Assembly: GCF_020037015.1 (NCBI RefSeq)
Contig: NZ_JAIQDE010000004.1
Coordinates: 248,001-312,000, forward strand
From: Corallococcus sp. AS-1-6
Lineage (GTDB): Bacteria; Myxococcota; Myxococcia; Myxococcales; Myxococcaceae
Reading direction: 5' to 3'
DNA length: 64,000 nucleotides
Notes under the pieces: model-generated
The model's input: only the letters and a program-made list of their open reading frames with translations
Told to the model about the DNA's origin: nothing
The model's database searches: none
Translations under genes and position numbers: made by a program
In this document: positions 15,754 through 23,990 of the stretch, in pieces
How positions within the stretch are numbered: the first letter of the stretch is position 1
How the letters are laid out: the number at the start of each line of letters is the position of its first letter

Positions 15754-16290
15754 TCAGACGAAGGACGCGGGGCCGTCATCGTTGTGGGGGCGGCCACCCC
15801 AGCGGCCGTACCCGCCGCAGCGCCGGCCGTGCCAGCCGCGGCCCTCGCCGCGCCAGCCGTAGCCCCAGCCGTGCTCGATGATGTCCGCGAGCTCGCGGCG
15901 CTGGTTGGGCTCCAGCGCCTCGTGCACCTGGGACAGGGCGTCCTGCACGGCGTTGCGCAGCGTCTCCAGCGCCACGTCGTGGCGGCTGAACAGCTCGCGC
16001 AGCATGGCGCCGTCGAAGTGCTCCCCGCGCAGCGAGCCCGCGAGCGACGTGCGGCTGGGGCCCCACTGGTCCTTCACCTTGGCGAAGGCCTCTCGCACGC
16101 TCTCCACGGCCTTCACGATGACCTTCTCCTGGCCGGGGGACGTCTCCAGCCGCTCGAAGAGCCAGCGCAGCCGGGGGCGCATGCCAAAGCGGCCTCCGCG
16201 GCCGTGGTGGCCGTGGTAGCCGTGGCGCCCCCGGCGCAGGGTGGCGAAGAGACCGGCGAGGCAGGCGGTACCGAAGAGGAATCCGAACAT
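15754..16290 (-). CDS. Spy/CpxP-like periplasmic stress or metal-sensor protein
   Basis: The 178-residue protein has a short N-terminal membrane segment (FGFLFGTACLAGLFA) and a His/Gly-rich hinge (HGYHGHHGRGG). A helical domain follows with LETSPGQEKVI, a repeated ~50-residue amphipathic pattern, and LEPNQRRELADIIEHG. LxPxQ-type helices mark the Spy/CpxP/heavy-metal-sensor superfamily. The tail is again rich in Gly, Trp, His and Arg. In known systems such a protein binds metal or unfolded protein and damps the sensor kinase. Here it is first in the operon with the regulator and kinase. Confidence 0.78.
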   Translation of the reverse strand: MFGFLFGTACLAGLFATLRRGRHGYHGHHGRGGRFGMRPRLRWLFERLETSPGQEKVIVKAVESVREAFAKVKDQWGPSRTSLAGSLRGEHFDGAMLRELFSRHDVALETLRNAVQDALSQVHEALEPNQRRELADIIEHGWGYGWRGEGRGWHGRRCGGYGRWGGRPHNDDGPASFV

Positions 16291-16644
16291 GGTCTTGGCT
16301 CCAGGAAGCAGGCGCCCGCCGAACCGGCGGGCCCGTGTCGTTGCTGACGGAGCTCAAGGTAGAAAACGGGTGTGAAGCCCACGCCCGGCGCGGGTGAAGA
16401 AATGTGAAGGCCGGGGAGGGCGTCCGGAATGCCCCGCGGGGCATGGGATGTTCTTCCGCCAGGCCCGTCCCGAGTCCGCTGTGTCGGATGAAGGACGACT
16501 GCCAGCGGGATTCGACCCACGGGAGTGGAGTTCCCGCTGGAAGTGGGTAGAGTGGCCGGCGTGCCGGGGCGGTGTTCGTTCCGGCACCGGTGGAAGGCGC
16601 GAGCCTCTCACCTGTACAGAGCAGAGAAAGAGAAGAGACTCACA
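16291..16644. other. Intergenic region and leader between divergent genes
   Basis: 354 bases without a convincing gene. It separates the minus-strand Spy-like operon from the plus-strand cold-shock gene, so it must hold both promoters, though no clean -35/-10 pair stands out. The hairpin 16561-16567/16581-16587 (GTGCCGG, 13-base loop, CCGGCAC) lies about 60 bases upstream of the cold-shock start and would fall in its leader. The last 30 bases are A-rich (GAGAAAGAGAAGAGAC) and include the ribosome-binding site. Confidence 0.5.
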
Positions 16645-16845
16645 ATGGCATCTGGTACCGTGAAGTGGTTCAACGACGCGAAGGGCTTCGGTTTCATCGC
16701 GCAGGACAATGGCGAGGACGTCTTCTGCCATCACACTGCGATCAACATGGATGGCTTCCGCACCCTGGCCGAGGGCCAGAAGGTGGAGTTCGAAGTCACC
16801 AAGGGCCCCAAGGGCCTGCAGGCGCAGAACGTTCGCGCCGCCTGA
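16645..16845 (+). CDS. Cold-shock domain protein (CspA family)
   Basis: The 66-residue single-domain protein starts [18 protein letters not shown]. It carries RNP1 (KGFGFI) and a slightly altered RNP2 (VFCHH instead of VFVHF), then [20 protein letters not shown]. It binds single-stranded nucleic acid and acts as an RNA chaperone. ATG 16645 is preceded by an A/G-rich site and gives the family length. Monocistronic, with a terminator 42 bases past the stop. Confidence 0.97.
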   Translation: MASGTVKWFNDAKGFGFIAQDNGEDVFCHHTAINMDGFRTLAEGQKVEFEVTKGPKGLQAQNVRAA

Positions 16846-16887
16846 ACGAGCTGAACCTTCGATTCACCCTCTGAGGTGAGTCCTCGA

Positions 16888-16925
16888 AGCCCAGTCTCCC
16901 CAAGGAGGCTGGGCTTTCGTCTTTC
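16888..16925 (+). terminator. Rho-independent terminator of the cold-shock gene
   Basis: The stem AGCCCAG(T)CTCC (16888-16899) pairs with GGAG(G)CTGGGCT (16904-16915), about 12 bp with one G-T. It is followed by TTTCGTCTTT. Confidence 0.82.
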
Positions 16926-17041
16926 CGGACGCAGGGCAGGCGGGCGGCCATCGTGGCGCGGTCCGCCCCGGTCCGGGGTCTTCCCTACCTTCTCCCAGGA
17001 GGAGCGCGGCGCCGGACGCCGCCCCCCAAGGAGAGGCGAAC

Positions 17042-17407
17042 ATGGGCGACACCAGCGTGAAGAAGGTCGAAAGCCGCCATTCCCCCAAGGGGGAGATGGG
17101 CCAGAAGTACCTCGCATCCGGCGTCCGGGTGGCCATGCGGCTGTGGGAGGACGAGCCGCCCGCCGAGGCCAAGCCCGTCAGCACGCGCGACTACGAGACC
17201 GTGGGCTTCGTGCTGAAGGGCCGCGCGGAGCTGCACCTGGAGGGGCAGACCATCCTGCTGAACCCCGGCGACTCCTGGCTCGTGCCGCGCGGGGCCAGCC
17301 ACACGTACAAGATCCTGGAGACCTTCTCCGCCGTGGAGGCGACCAGCCCCGTCTCCTCCGCGCACGGCCGCGACGAGCACGAGGCCCCGAAGGGCGCCAA
17401 GGCCTGA
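17042..17407 (+). CDS. Small cupin-domain protein
   Basis: The 121-residue protein forms one cupin barrel. Seen: ETVGFVLKGRAELHLEGQTILLNPGDSWLVPRGASHTY, which holds cupin motif 1 in degenerate form (the usual two histidines are missing) and motif 2 with PGDSWLVPRGASH. A His-rich, Lys-rich tail (HGRDEHEAPKGAKA) ends it. The substrate is unknown; such proteins are often small-molecule sensors or isomerases. Good purine-rich ribosome site (GGAGAGGCGAAC) right before ATG 17042. Confidence 0.85.
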   Translation: MGDTSVKKVESRHSPKGEMGQKYLASGVRVAMRLWEDEPPAEAKPVSTRDYETVGFVLKGRAELHLEGQTILLNPGDSWLVPRGASHTYKILETFSAVEATSPVSSAHGRDEHEAPKGAKA

Positions 17408-17518
17408 CGCGAGGTGATGCGAGGGACGGCGCGGGGCTTTCCGGACAGGGAGGCCCCGTTCCTGTCCGCGGAGCGTCTGGGCGCCTTCGCCAGGTTCTCC
17501 GGCGCGCCGGGGCTGGAT

Positions 17519-17655
17519 GGGCGCGCGCGTCCGGCGCCCCCAGAAGACGAACAGCGACAGCGCGAGCAGGAAGAAGGTGAAGGGCGTGTTCGCCGCCTCG
17601 CCGCGAGAGAAGTGGAAGACGATGGCGCTGACCTGGAGCAGCGCGTGAGCGCACG
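17519..17655 (-). pseudogene. Remnant of a DoxX-like membrane protein (C-terminal fragment)
   Basis: On the minus strand about 45 codons read VSAIVFHFSRGEAANTPF followed by a hydrophobic helix ending LFVFWGRR. This is the typical C-terminal end of DoxX-type small membrane proteins. No upstream helices, start or ribosome site remain in any frame, and the frame runs on without a stop into unrelated low-quality sequence. The 333-base gap 17408-17740 holds nothing else recognisable. It reads as a decayed copy. Confidence 0.5.
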
Positions 17656-17740
17656 CTGCTCGAACCGGTGCCCGCGAGGCCTTCGCACGCGCCTCCAGGG
17701 CAAAGTGACTGAAAGCCCGTGGAAATGTTAGACGTCTGGA

Positions 17741-18112
17741 ATGGACGCAGCACCCGCCGCTCTCTGTCCCAGACATCCTGAAACACTCGCGGAAGGTACC
17801 TGTGCCCGGTGCGGGACCTTCATGTGTGCCCGGTGCCGCAAGCGCGGGCTGTGTCCTTCCTGCCAGGAATTGAGCAGGCGTGAGAAGCCCTCCGGGCGCG
17901 CGGTGCTGGCATTGGTGTTCGCCACCGTGGGCTTCTGCGGCTTCGCCCCTGGCATCGTCGGGCTGGTGCTGGGGCAGAAGGAGCTCAACGCCATTGAAGC
18001 TGGCCAGGCCCCCGTGTCGGGACACGAGCCGGCGGTCATCGCACGCAACGTGGGGTGGTTCCACGTGGTGATGCTCTTTCTTCTCCTCCTGGGTCTTTAC
18101 AACCACCTCTGA
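17741..18112 (+). CDS. Zinc B-box-like protein with two membrane helices
   Basis: The 123-residue protein has an N-terminal metal site (CPRHPETLAEGTCARCGTFMCARC...CPSC), a B-box-like pattern of Cys/His pairs over residues 9-41. Two hydrophobic helices follow: VLALVFATVGFCGFAPGIVGLVLG and VGWFHVVMLFLLLLGLY. The region between them resembles DUF4190 membrane hairpins. Proteins of this kind are common and uncharacterised in myxobacteria. It lies 20 bases before a membrane protein in the same direction. Confidence 0.75.
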   Translation: MDAAPAALCPRHPETLAEGTCARCGTFMCARCRKRGLCPSCQELSRREKPSGRAVLALVFATVGFCGFAPGIVGLVLGQKELNAIEAGQAPVSGHEPAVIARNVGWFHVVMLFLLLLGLYNHL

Positions 18113-18132
18113 GCCGGGGCGGGAGTTCCTCG

Positions 18133-18825
18133 ATGGGCGTGTTGAAGCTGGCATTGGAAGAGGGCGGCCCCCGGAACCTGGAGTTGTTCTGGGGGGCTGG
18201 CTGGCGGGACCTGCGGATCGAGCTGGATGATCAGCCGGTGGGCTCGGTGGAGGACCCGCTCCAACTGGAGCAGGGGGTGGAGTTCACGCTCCCGGACGGG
18301 AGCGTGCTGCATGTCCAGCTCGTCCATGTCGTCGCGACGGAGCTGAGGGTGAAGCGCGACGGCGTGCCGCTGCCTGACAGCGCGTCGGACCCCGGCTCGC
18401 TGGTCCGCTCCGCGACATACATGCTCTACGGGATGGCGGCCTTCACCACGGCGGCCGTGATGGTCTTGTTCGTCGTGACGAACGACGTGGAGAAGACGCT
18501 CCCTGGCCTCCTGCTCAACCTCATCTACGGAGGCGTCGTTGCCGTCCTGGGCTTCTTCATGTTCAAGCGCTCAAGAGTGGCGCCGCTGGTGGCCATCCTC
18601 ATCCTCTCCGCGGACACCCTCTACACGGCCTTCATGAAGCTGACGTCCCCGAAGGGGGTGGGGCTGTCCACCATGACGTGGCTCGTGATCCGCGTCTTCA
18701 TCTTCTCGGTGCTCGTGAAGGGCTTCCTGGGCGCCATGGAGCTGGCGCGGCGCGAGAAGCAGGGCCCGGCGGCCGCCGGCCCGGCAACGAGTCCTTCTCT
18801 TCACGCGGAGACCGGCACAGGATGA
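18133..18825 (+). CDS. Integral membrane protein, unknown function
   Basis: The 230-residue protein has an ~85-residue soluble N-terminus with short beta strands (LELFWGAGWRDLRIELDDQPVG, FTLPDGSVLHVQLV). Four or five membrane helices follow (AAFTTAAVMVLFVV, LLLNLIYGGVVAVLGFF, VAPLVAILILSADTLY, WLVIRVFIFSVLVKGFLGA). The domain layout suggests a ligand- or partner-binding head on a membrane body. No family recognised. ATG 18133 follows GGGAGTTCCTCG. It probably shares a transcript with the B-box gene and the DTW gene that starts 8 bases downstream. Confidence 0.7.
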   Translation: MGVLKLALEEGGPRNLELFWGAGWRDLRIELDDQPVGSVEDPLQLEQGVEFTLPDGSVLHVQLVHVVATELRVKRDGVPLPDSASDPGSLVRSATYMLYGMAAFTTAAVMVLFVVTNDVEKTLPGLLLNLIYGGVVAVLGFFMFKRSRVAPLVAILILSADTLYTAFMKLTSPKGVGLSTMTWLVIRVFIFSVLVKGFLGAMELARREKQGPAAAGPATSPSLHAETGTG

Positions 18826-18832
18826 CGGGAGG

Positions 18833-19405
18833 ATGCCTCCCCGCGCTGCCCGTCCACCCCGTTGTTCGCGTTGCAACCTGGCGAAACACCTGTGCCTGTG
18901 CGCGGAGGTTCCCCGGGTGGAGACCCGGACCCGCTTCGTCTTCCTCCAGCACGTGATGGAGGTGTCGAAGCGGAGCAACACCGGGGGCGTGGCCGCGCTC
19001 GCCCTCGCGAACGCGAAGCTGCTCATCCACGGCTCCATGGCGGAGACCTTCGACCTGGAGGTCCTCCGCGAGCCGGGGACCTTGTTGCTCTTCCCAGACG
19101 GCCCCACCGCGCCGCCGGACGCGCCTCCTCCCAGGCAGGTGGTGGTGCTGGACGCGAACTGGTCGCAGGCGCGGCGGATGACCCAGCGGCTCCCCGAGCT
19201 GCGGGCGCTGCCCCGGCTGGTGCTGCCTCCGCCGGAGCCCGGCCTGCTGCGGCTTCGCGAGCCCTCGCACCCCGCCGGGATGTCCACCCTGGACGCCGTG
19301 GCCCGCGCCGTGGCCCTGTTGGAAGGCCCGGAGGTGGCGGCGCCGCTGGCGAGGCTGGCCGCGCTCCGGGTCCAGCGCATCGCGGACTGCGGGACGCTGA
19401 ACTGA
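18833..19405 (+). CDS. DTW-domain protein (tRNA-uridine aminocarboxypropyltransferase family)
   Basis: The 190-residue protein has the N-terminal zinc motif CSRCNLAKHLCLCAEVP, then TRFVFLQH..E..K.SNTG, and the signature region VVVLDANWSQARRM, a variant of the D(G/A)TW motif. The family (TapT/TDD type) transfers the aminocarboxypropyl group of SAM to uridine 47 of tRNA. DTW itself is replaced by DANW, a change seen in some members. The upstream stop is 8 bases away. Confidence 0.85.
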   Translation: MPPRAARPPRCSRCNLAKHLCLCAEVPRVETRTRFVFLQHVMEVSKRSNTGGVAALALANAKLLIHGSMAETFDLEVLREPGTLLLFPDGPTAPPDAPPPRQVVVLDANWSQARRMTQRLPELRALPRLVLPPPEPGLLRLREPSHPAGMSTLDAVARAVALLEGPEVAAPLARLAALRVQRIADCGTLN

Positions 19406-19427
19406 GGCCCGGGAAGAGAGCGCCCCC

Positions 19428-20057
19428 ATGGGATACCGGCTGATCATCTTCGACTTCGACGGGACGCTCGCGGACAGCGCGGACTGGTTTCGCGGCATCT
19501 TCAACGATGTGGCGCGGCGCTACGGCTTTCGCAGCGTCAGCGTGGAGGAGCTGGAGGCGCTGCGCGGGCAGGACAGCCGGGCCATCATCGCGCGGCTCGG
19601 CGTGCCCATGTGGAAGCTGCCCTTCATCGCCGCCCACATGCGCAAGCTCGTCGCGCGTGACGCGCACCGCATCCCGACCTTCCCGGGCGTGGAGGCGATG
19701 CTGGAGCAACTGGAGTCGCGGGGCCTCACCCTGGCCGTGGTGAGCTCCAACGCGGAGCAGAACGTGCGGCGCGTGCTGGGGCCGGTGGCGTCCGCGCGCA
19801 TCCGCCACTACGCCTGCGGCGCGGGCATCTTCGGCAAGCGGGCGAAGTTCCGGCAGGTGCTGAAGGCCGCGGGCGTGCGGCCCGGTGAGGCCCTCTCCGT
19901 GGGCGACGAGGCGCGCGACATCGAGGCCGCGGCGGCCGAGGGCATCGCCACCGCCGCGGTGACGTGGGGCTACGCGACGGAGGCGCTCCTGCGCTCACGC
20001 GCGCCCACGGTCGTCCTCACCCGCCTGGACGAGCTGCTGCAAGTCGTCACGGCGTAG
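19428..20057 (+). CDS. HAD-family phosphatase (phosphoglycolate phosphatase-like)
   Basis: The 209-residue hydrolase has motif I FDFDGTLADS (nucleophile Asp ~10), motif II VVSSNA, motif III Lys in KRAKFRQVLK, and motif IV SVGDEARDIEAA. The helical cap lies between residues 20 and 85. The GTLADSADWF start and TWGY near the end resemble Gph-type phosphatases, but the substrate cannot be read. It ends 11 bases before the convergent M20 peptidase gene. Confidence 0.9.
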   Translation: MGYRLIIFDFDGTLADSADWFRGIFNDVARRYGFRSVSVEELEALRGQDSRAIIARLGVPMWKLPFIAAHMRKLVARDAHRIPTFPGVEAMLEQLESRGLTLAVVSSNAEQNVRRVLGPVASARIRHYACGAGIFGKRAKFRQVLKAAGVRPGEALSVGDEARDIEAAAAEGIATAAVTWGYATEALLRSRAPTVVLTRLDELLQVVTA

Positions 20058-20068
20058 GGCGCGCCCGC

Positions 20069-21517
20069 TCAGCGCGTGGTGTTGCGCAGGTACTGCGCAT
20101 AGAAGCGGATGGCGGCGGCGTGCTCCTCCACGGAGAGCCGCTCGTCTCGGCCGTGCATCCGCGTGAGGTCCTCTCGCGTCATCCGCACCGGCACGAAGCG
20201 GTAGACGCTGTCGCTCAGGGGATGGAAGTAGCGCGCGTCGGTGGCCGCCACGGTGAGGAAGGGCGCCACCAGCACGTCCGGGAACACCTGCCGGATGCTG
20301 CGCTGCAACTGCCTCCAGCCCTCCGTGTCCAGGCTCGACACCGGCGAGGCCTCGTAGCCCTCGGCGGTCAGCTCCACGCGCGCGTCATCCACCACGTCGC
20401 GCACGTGGGCTCGCACGTCCTCCAGGCTGTCGCCCGGCAGCAGGCGGACGTTGAGCACCGCGCGCGCCTGCGAGGGCATCACGTTGGGCTTGGGGCTGCC
20501 CTCCAGCATGGTGGCCGCGAAGGTGGTGCGGATGCTGGCGTTCGTGGAGGGCGCCGCCGCCATCTGCCGCTCGATGAGGGGCGCGAAGAGCCAGGTGTTG
20601 GCGAAGAGCAGGCGCATGCCGAAGCCCATCTCCGGCCCCACGTACTCGAAGAGCGACCGCGTCCCGCCGCGCAGCTCGGACTTGAACGGGTTCTCCTCCA
20701 ACCGCACGAGCGCCCGGGCCAGGGTGTTCGCGGCGGTCTGCGGGGGCGGCATGGACGCGTGTCCGCCCGCGCTGCGCACCACCAGCTCCACGCGCGCCGA
20801 GCCCTTCTCCGCCACGCCCACCAGCGCCACCGGCGCGGCCACGCCCGGCACGAGCCCCACGCCGATGGGGCCTCCCTCGTCCAGCACCGACTCCAGGCCC
20901 ACGCCCCGCTCACGCAGCAGCGCGGCCACGCGCTCGGCCCCGTCGTGACCGCCCACCTCCTCGTCCGCGCCGAACGCGAGCATCACCGTGCGGCGGGGGC
21001 GGTAGCCCTCGGCGAGCAGGCCCTCCACGGCCTCGAGGATGGCGAGCACGCTGCCCTTGTCGTCCAGCGTCCCGCGCCCGTACACGTAGCCCTCCGCCAC
21101 GACGCCCGCGAAGGGCGGGTGGCTCCAGGTGGCCTCCGCCTCCGCGGGCACCACGTCCAGGTGGCCCATCAGCAACACCGGGCGAAGGCCGGGCTCCGAA
21201 CCCTTCCAGGTATAGAGATGGGCATGCGCGCCCACGGCCTCGTGCGCGAGCTCCGCGTGCACGCGGGGATACCGGGCGACGAGCCCGGCGTGCAGCGCCT
21301 GGAAGGCGGCGTCCTCCGCGCCCGTGCCATCGGAGGCGGCGATGGTGCGGTGACGCAGCGCCTCCGCGAGGCGGTCCGCGGCTCCGGCGGCATCCACCGT
21401 GAAGGGCTCGGCGGGCTCGGCGGCCACCTGCCGTGAACCGAAGCGCAGCGTGCGCACGACGAGGACGCCCCCGAGCAGCAGGACGACGGTGGGCAGGGCG
21501 AGGAGGACGCGCTTCAT
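20069..21517 (-). CDS. M20 family metallopeptidase (PM20D1/CPS1-like)
   Basis: The 482-residue enzyme has an N-terminal membrane anchor (LLALPTVVLLLGGVLVV). Metal ligands are visible in order: His of MGHLDVVP, bridging Asp of GRGTLDDKGS, catalytic Glu pair in GADEEVGGHDGAE, Asp of LDEGG, and the C-terminal His in DARYFHPLSDS. The bacterial dimerisation insert (GHASMPPPQTAANTLARAL) is present. Length and anchor fit the carboxypeptidase-S/PM20D1 branch, which hydrolyses N-acyl amino acids or Gly-X dipeptides. Start ATG 21517 chosen over the adjacent TTG. Probably faces the periplasm. Confidence 0.92.
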   Translation of the reverse strand: MKRVLLALPTVVLLLGGVLVVRTLRFGSRQVAAEPAEPFTVDAAGAADRLAEALRHRTIAASDGTGAEDAAFQALHAGLVARYPRVHAELAHEAVGAHAHLYTWKGSEPGLRPVLLMGHLDVVPAEAEATWSHPPFAGVVAEGYVYGRGTLDDKGSVLAILEAVEGLLAEGYRPRRTVMLAFGADEEVGGHDGAERVAALLRERGVGLESVLDEGGPIGVGLVPGVAAPVALVGVAEKGSARVELVVRSAGGHASMPPPQTAANTLARALVRLEENPFKSELRGGTRSLFEYVGPEMGFGMRLLFANTWLFAPLIERQMAAAPSTNASIRTTFAATMLEGSPKPNVMPSQARAVLNVRLLPGDSLEDVRAHVRDVVDDARVELTAEGYEASPVSSLDTEGWRQLQRSIRQVFPDVLVAPFLTVAATDARYFHPLSDSVYRFVPVRMTREDLTRMHGRDERLSVEEHAAAIRFYAQYLRNTTR

Positions 21518-21719
21518 CAATTGACGGTTCCCGGAGAGGTCGCCGCCGAGCGTAGCAGCAGGTGGGGCATGGCACGCCCGCCGGTAGCGCCTGACACCAC
21601 GACGGCAGGGCGAGGCCCCGGCGCATCACAGCCTGAATCCCAACATCCGGGATGCCCCCGTGGGCGGCTCCAGCGCAGGGGCGGGAACGCTACTCTGCAA
21701 CGCGAAAGCCCGTAACAAA

Positions 21720-21734
21720 ACGAAATACATTCGT
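21720..21734. promoter_or_regulatory. Candidate operator upstream of the first FemAB-like gene
   Basis: An AT-rich island (CGTAACAAAACGAAATACATTCGTGATG) precedes the gene at 21762. It contains the imperfect inverted repeat ACGAA-ATACA-TTCGT. Its reverse strand carries ACGAATGTA, also found at 36091-36099 upstream of the acetolactate synthase gene. Confidence 0.3.
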
Positions 21735-21761
21735 GATGCCACAGGCGGAGGGGGCACAGCC

Positions 21762-22712
21762 ATGCGGATGCCGCGAACGAGGGCCGTGCTCGTCCCTGAC
21801 CAGGGGGCGTTGGCGTTGTCCGAGGACTACTTCCGCTCCGCGCACCACCTGCGAGCCGAACAGGTGACGCATACGCTGGTCATCGAGGACGGCGAGGCGC
21901 GCGCGCTGCGGGTGCCGCTCATCGTGCGGCCCATCGAGGGCACGCCCTACCGTGACGCCATCTCCCCGTATGGCTTTCCCGGCGGGCGGCTGGATGGCTT
22001 GAGCGACGTCTCGAAGGACGCCGTGGATTGGACGGGAACGGAGCTGGTCAGCATCTTCGTGCGCGACCGCGTCTCCGGGCCCCGCTGCTTCGCGGGCGGG
22101 ACGGAGCGCAACGAGGTGTTCTTCATCGACCCGCGCCTGCCTGTGGAGTTCCGGGAGATGCACTACCGGCACATCCGGCGCAACACGCGGCTGGGCTTCG
22201 TGAGCACCGCGTCCCAGGCGCGAAGCGCGCCGCGCGAGGAGCGGGAGGGATTCCAGGCGGCCTACCGGCAGACCATGCTCCGTGAGAAGGCGAGCCCCCG
22301 TTACTTCTTCTCCGACGCCTACTTCGACGAGCTGTTCCTGTCGCCGTGCGCCTGGCTGGTGACGGCGCACGCGCCACAAGGCGGCGTGGCCTCCTCCGCG
22401 CTGTGTGTCCACAGCGACGGCATGCTGCACTACTACCTGGGCGGAACGGTGGATGCGCACCTGGCGCGCTCTCCGGCGAAGAATGTCTTTGGAATGCTGG
22501 CGGAGCTCTGCTCGCGGCTCGGCGTCCCCCTCCACCTGGGCGGAGGCATCCGGCCGGGTGACAGCCTCGAGCAGTTCAAGCGGAGTCTGTCCAACGCGAG
22601 CTCCCGCCTCCTCACCCATGAGCTGATCTGCGAGCCGTCGGTGTATGCCCGCCTGTCGGAAGGTCACACTGGCAGCGACTTCTTTCCAACCTACCGCGCG
22701 CCCCGGGTCTGA
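21762..22712 (+). CDS. FemAB/GNAT-like acyltransferase, copy 1
   Basis: The 316-residue protein has the two-lobed GNAT layout of FemAB-like transferases. In the N-lobe, SPYGFPGGR lies at about residues 68-76. The C-lobe has FQAAYRQTMLR, YFFSDAYFDELF, HYYLGGT, and HLGGGIRPGDSLEQFKRS, the last being the typical family end motif. Such enzymes attach aminoacyl or acyl groups to cell-wall, lipid or polysaccharide acceptors. ATG 21762 follows GGCGGAGGGGG. It is nearly duplicated at 23991. Residues ~15-125 differ at only a few positions, while the C-lobes differ at about 30%. The acceptor is unknown. Confidence 0.85.
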   Translation: MRMPRTRAVLVPDQGALALSEDYFRSAHHLRAEQVTHTLVIEDGEARALRVPLIVRPIEGTPYRDAISPYGFPGGRLDGLSDVSKDAVDWTGTELVSIFVRDRVSGPRCFAGGTERNEVFFIDPRLPVEFREMHYRHIRRNTRLGFVSTASQARSAPREEREGFQAAYRQTMLREKASPRYFFSDAYFDELFLSPCAWLVTAHAPQGGVASSALCVHSDGMLHYYLGGTVDAHLARSPAKNVFGMLAELCSRLGVPLHLGGGIRPGDSLEQFKRSLSNASSRLLTHELICEPSVYARLSEGHTGSDFFPTYRAPRV

Positions 22713-22873
22713 AGGGCATGTCGCATTGCCACCCTCGGCTGGCAGGGCCGGCACCTGCGCAAGACGTGACACATGGCATTGACCCCAAGGCGCATGGTGG
22801 GAAAGCCGTGAGACACCTACCGTTCGACTCGCTCCGAACGCTGACCGGAGAGGTCCAGGAAGGGTGCCCCCAG

Positions 22874-23920
22874 ATGACTCACATCTCTGCCGCCCCAGAG
22901 GCGAATCCGCCGCGGCTGGTGGAGCTGGACGCACTCCGGGGCTTCGCGGCGCTGGCGGTCGCGCTGTATCACTTCACCGCGGAGTACAGCGACCTCTACG
23001 GGCACACCGTTCCCCTCTGGGAGATGCGCTTCGGGAAGTATGGGGTCCAGCTCTTCTTCGCCATCAGCGGCTTCGTCATCCTGATGTCGTTGGAGCGCGT
23101 CGAGCGGGTCCGGGACTTCGTGTGGAGCCGCGCGGCCCGGCTCTATCCGTCGTATTGGACGGCCGTCGCGCTCACCTTCACGGTGGTGACCCTGTTCGGG
23201 CTGCCGGAGCGTGAGTTCAGCCTCCAGACGGCCCTGGTCAACCTGACCATGTTTCACGAGCTCCTCCGCGTCCCGCACGTGGACACCGTGTACTGGACGC
23301 TGACCATCGAGCTGTCGTTCTACCTGTTGATGTTCGTGCTCGCGTACACGCGGACGCTGCCCAGGATCATCCCCATCTTCATCGTGCTCGTCGTGATGCA
23401 GACCCTGGCGGAGCTGGCCGCCCAGGCCCTGGGCATGACCTTCCTGGCGCGGCTCGCGAGCCGGCCGCACCTGCAGTACTTCGCGCTGGGCGTGCTGGCC
23501 TTCAAGCTGGGCCGCGGCGAGGTCTCCCCGCCGTCCGCGCTGGTGCTCGTGGCCGTCAGCTTCGCTCACGAGGTGCTCGTGGGGAGCGAGGCGCCCGCCG
23601 CCGTGTTCCCGGTGGTGCTGGGCCTGTCCTATGCGTTGTCCCGCGGCTGGCTGCGCTGGCTCACCTGGCGCCCGCTGCTCTTCATGGGGTTCATCTCCTA
23701 TCCGTTCTACCTGGTCCACCAGAACATCGGTTACGTCATCATCCGGCGGCTCGAGGCCGCGGCCTGGCGCCCCGAGGCCGCCATCGCGGTCGCGATGGGG
23801 GTCGGGCTCCTGCTGGCCATCGTCATCACCTACCGGGTCGAGCAGCCCGCGTTGCGTGCCTTCCGTCAGTGGCGGCGGAAGGCAGGCGCCCGTGCTGCGA
23901 TCCCGTCACACCCCACCTGA
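22874..23920 (+). CDS. Acyltransferase-3 family membrane protein (OafA-like)
   Basis: The 348-residue membrane acyltransferase has the family opening LVELDALRGFAALAVALYHF (catalytic His at ~37 in ALYHF), GVQLFFAISGFVILMS, SRAARLYPSYW, and TIELSFYLLMF. Ten or so membrane helices continue to a PFYLVHQN helix and the end TYRVEQPA. It transfers acyl groups from cytoplasmic donors to sugars at the membrane. It lies between the two FemAB-like copies in the same direction (162 and 71 bases away), so a common pathway modifying a surface glycan or lipid is likely (inference). Confidence 0.9.
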   Translation: MTHISAAPEANPPRLVELDALRGFAALAVALYHFTAEYSDLYGHTVPLWEMRFGKYGVQLFFAISGFVILMSLERVERVRDFVWSRAARLYPSYWTAVALTFTVVTLFGLPEREFSLQTALVNLTMFHELLRVPHVDTVYWTLTIELSFYLLMFVLAYTRTLPRIIPIFIVLVVMQTLAELAAQALGMTFLARLASRPHLQYFALGVLAFKLGRGEVSPPSALVLVAVSFAHEVLVGSEAPAAVFPVVLGLSYALSRGWLRWLTWRPLLFMGFISYPFYLVHQNIGYVIIRRLEAAAWRPEAAIAVAMGVGLLLAIVITYRVEQPALRAFRQWRRKAGARAAIPSHPT

Positions 23921-23990
23921 GGGCCTCCGCGCCCCGTGCAGGTGCCGGGAGCCGCGTGCCCTGCCACGCTCATGGAAAGGATGCGCTCGA

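Noticed and set aside
16394-16663. Plus-strand frame of 89 residues before the cold-shock gene
   Set aside because: It runs into the cold-shock gene in another frame, lacks a ribosome site and has no recognisable features.
17178-17786. Minus-strand frames of 170-200 residues over the cupin gene and following gap
   Set aside because: They are Ser/Arg-rich with no family features and overlap the well-supported cupin. Only the short DoxX-like segment in a third frame looks real.
21660-21761. Longer N-terminus for the first FemAB-like protein
   Set aside because: The extra residues are not shared with the second copy, and the GGAGGGGG site fits ATG 21762.
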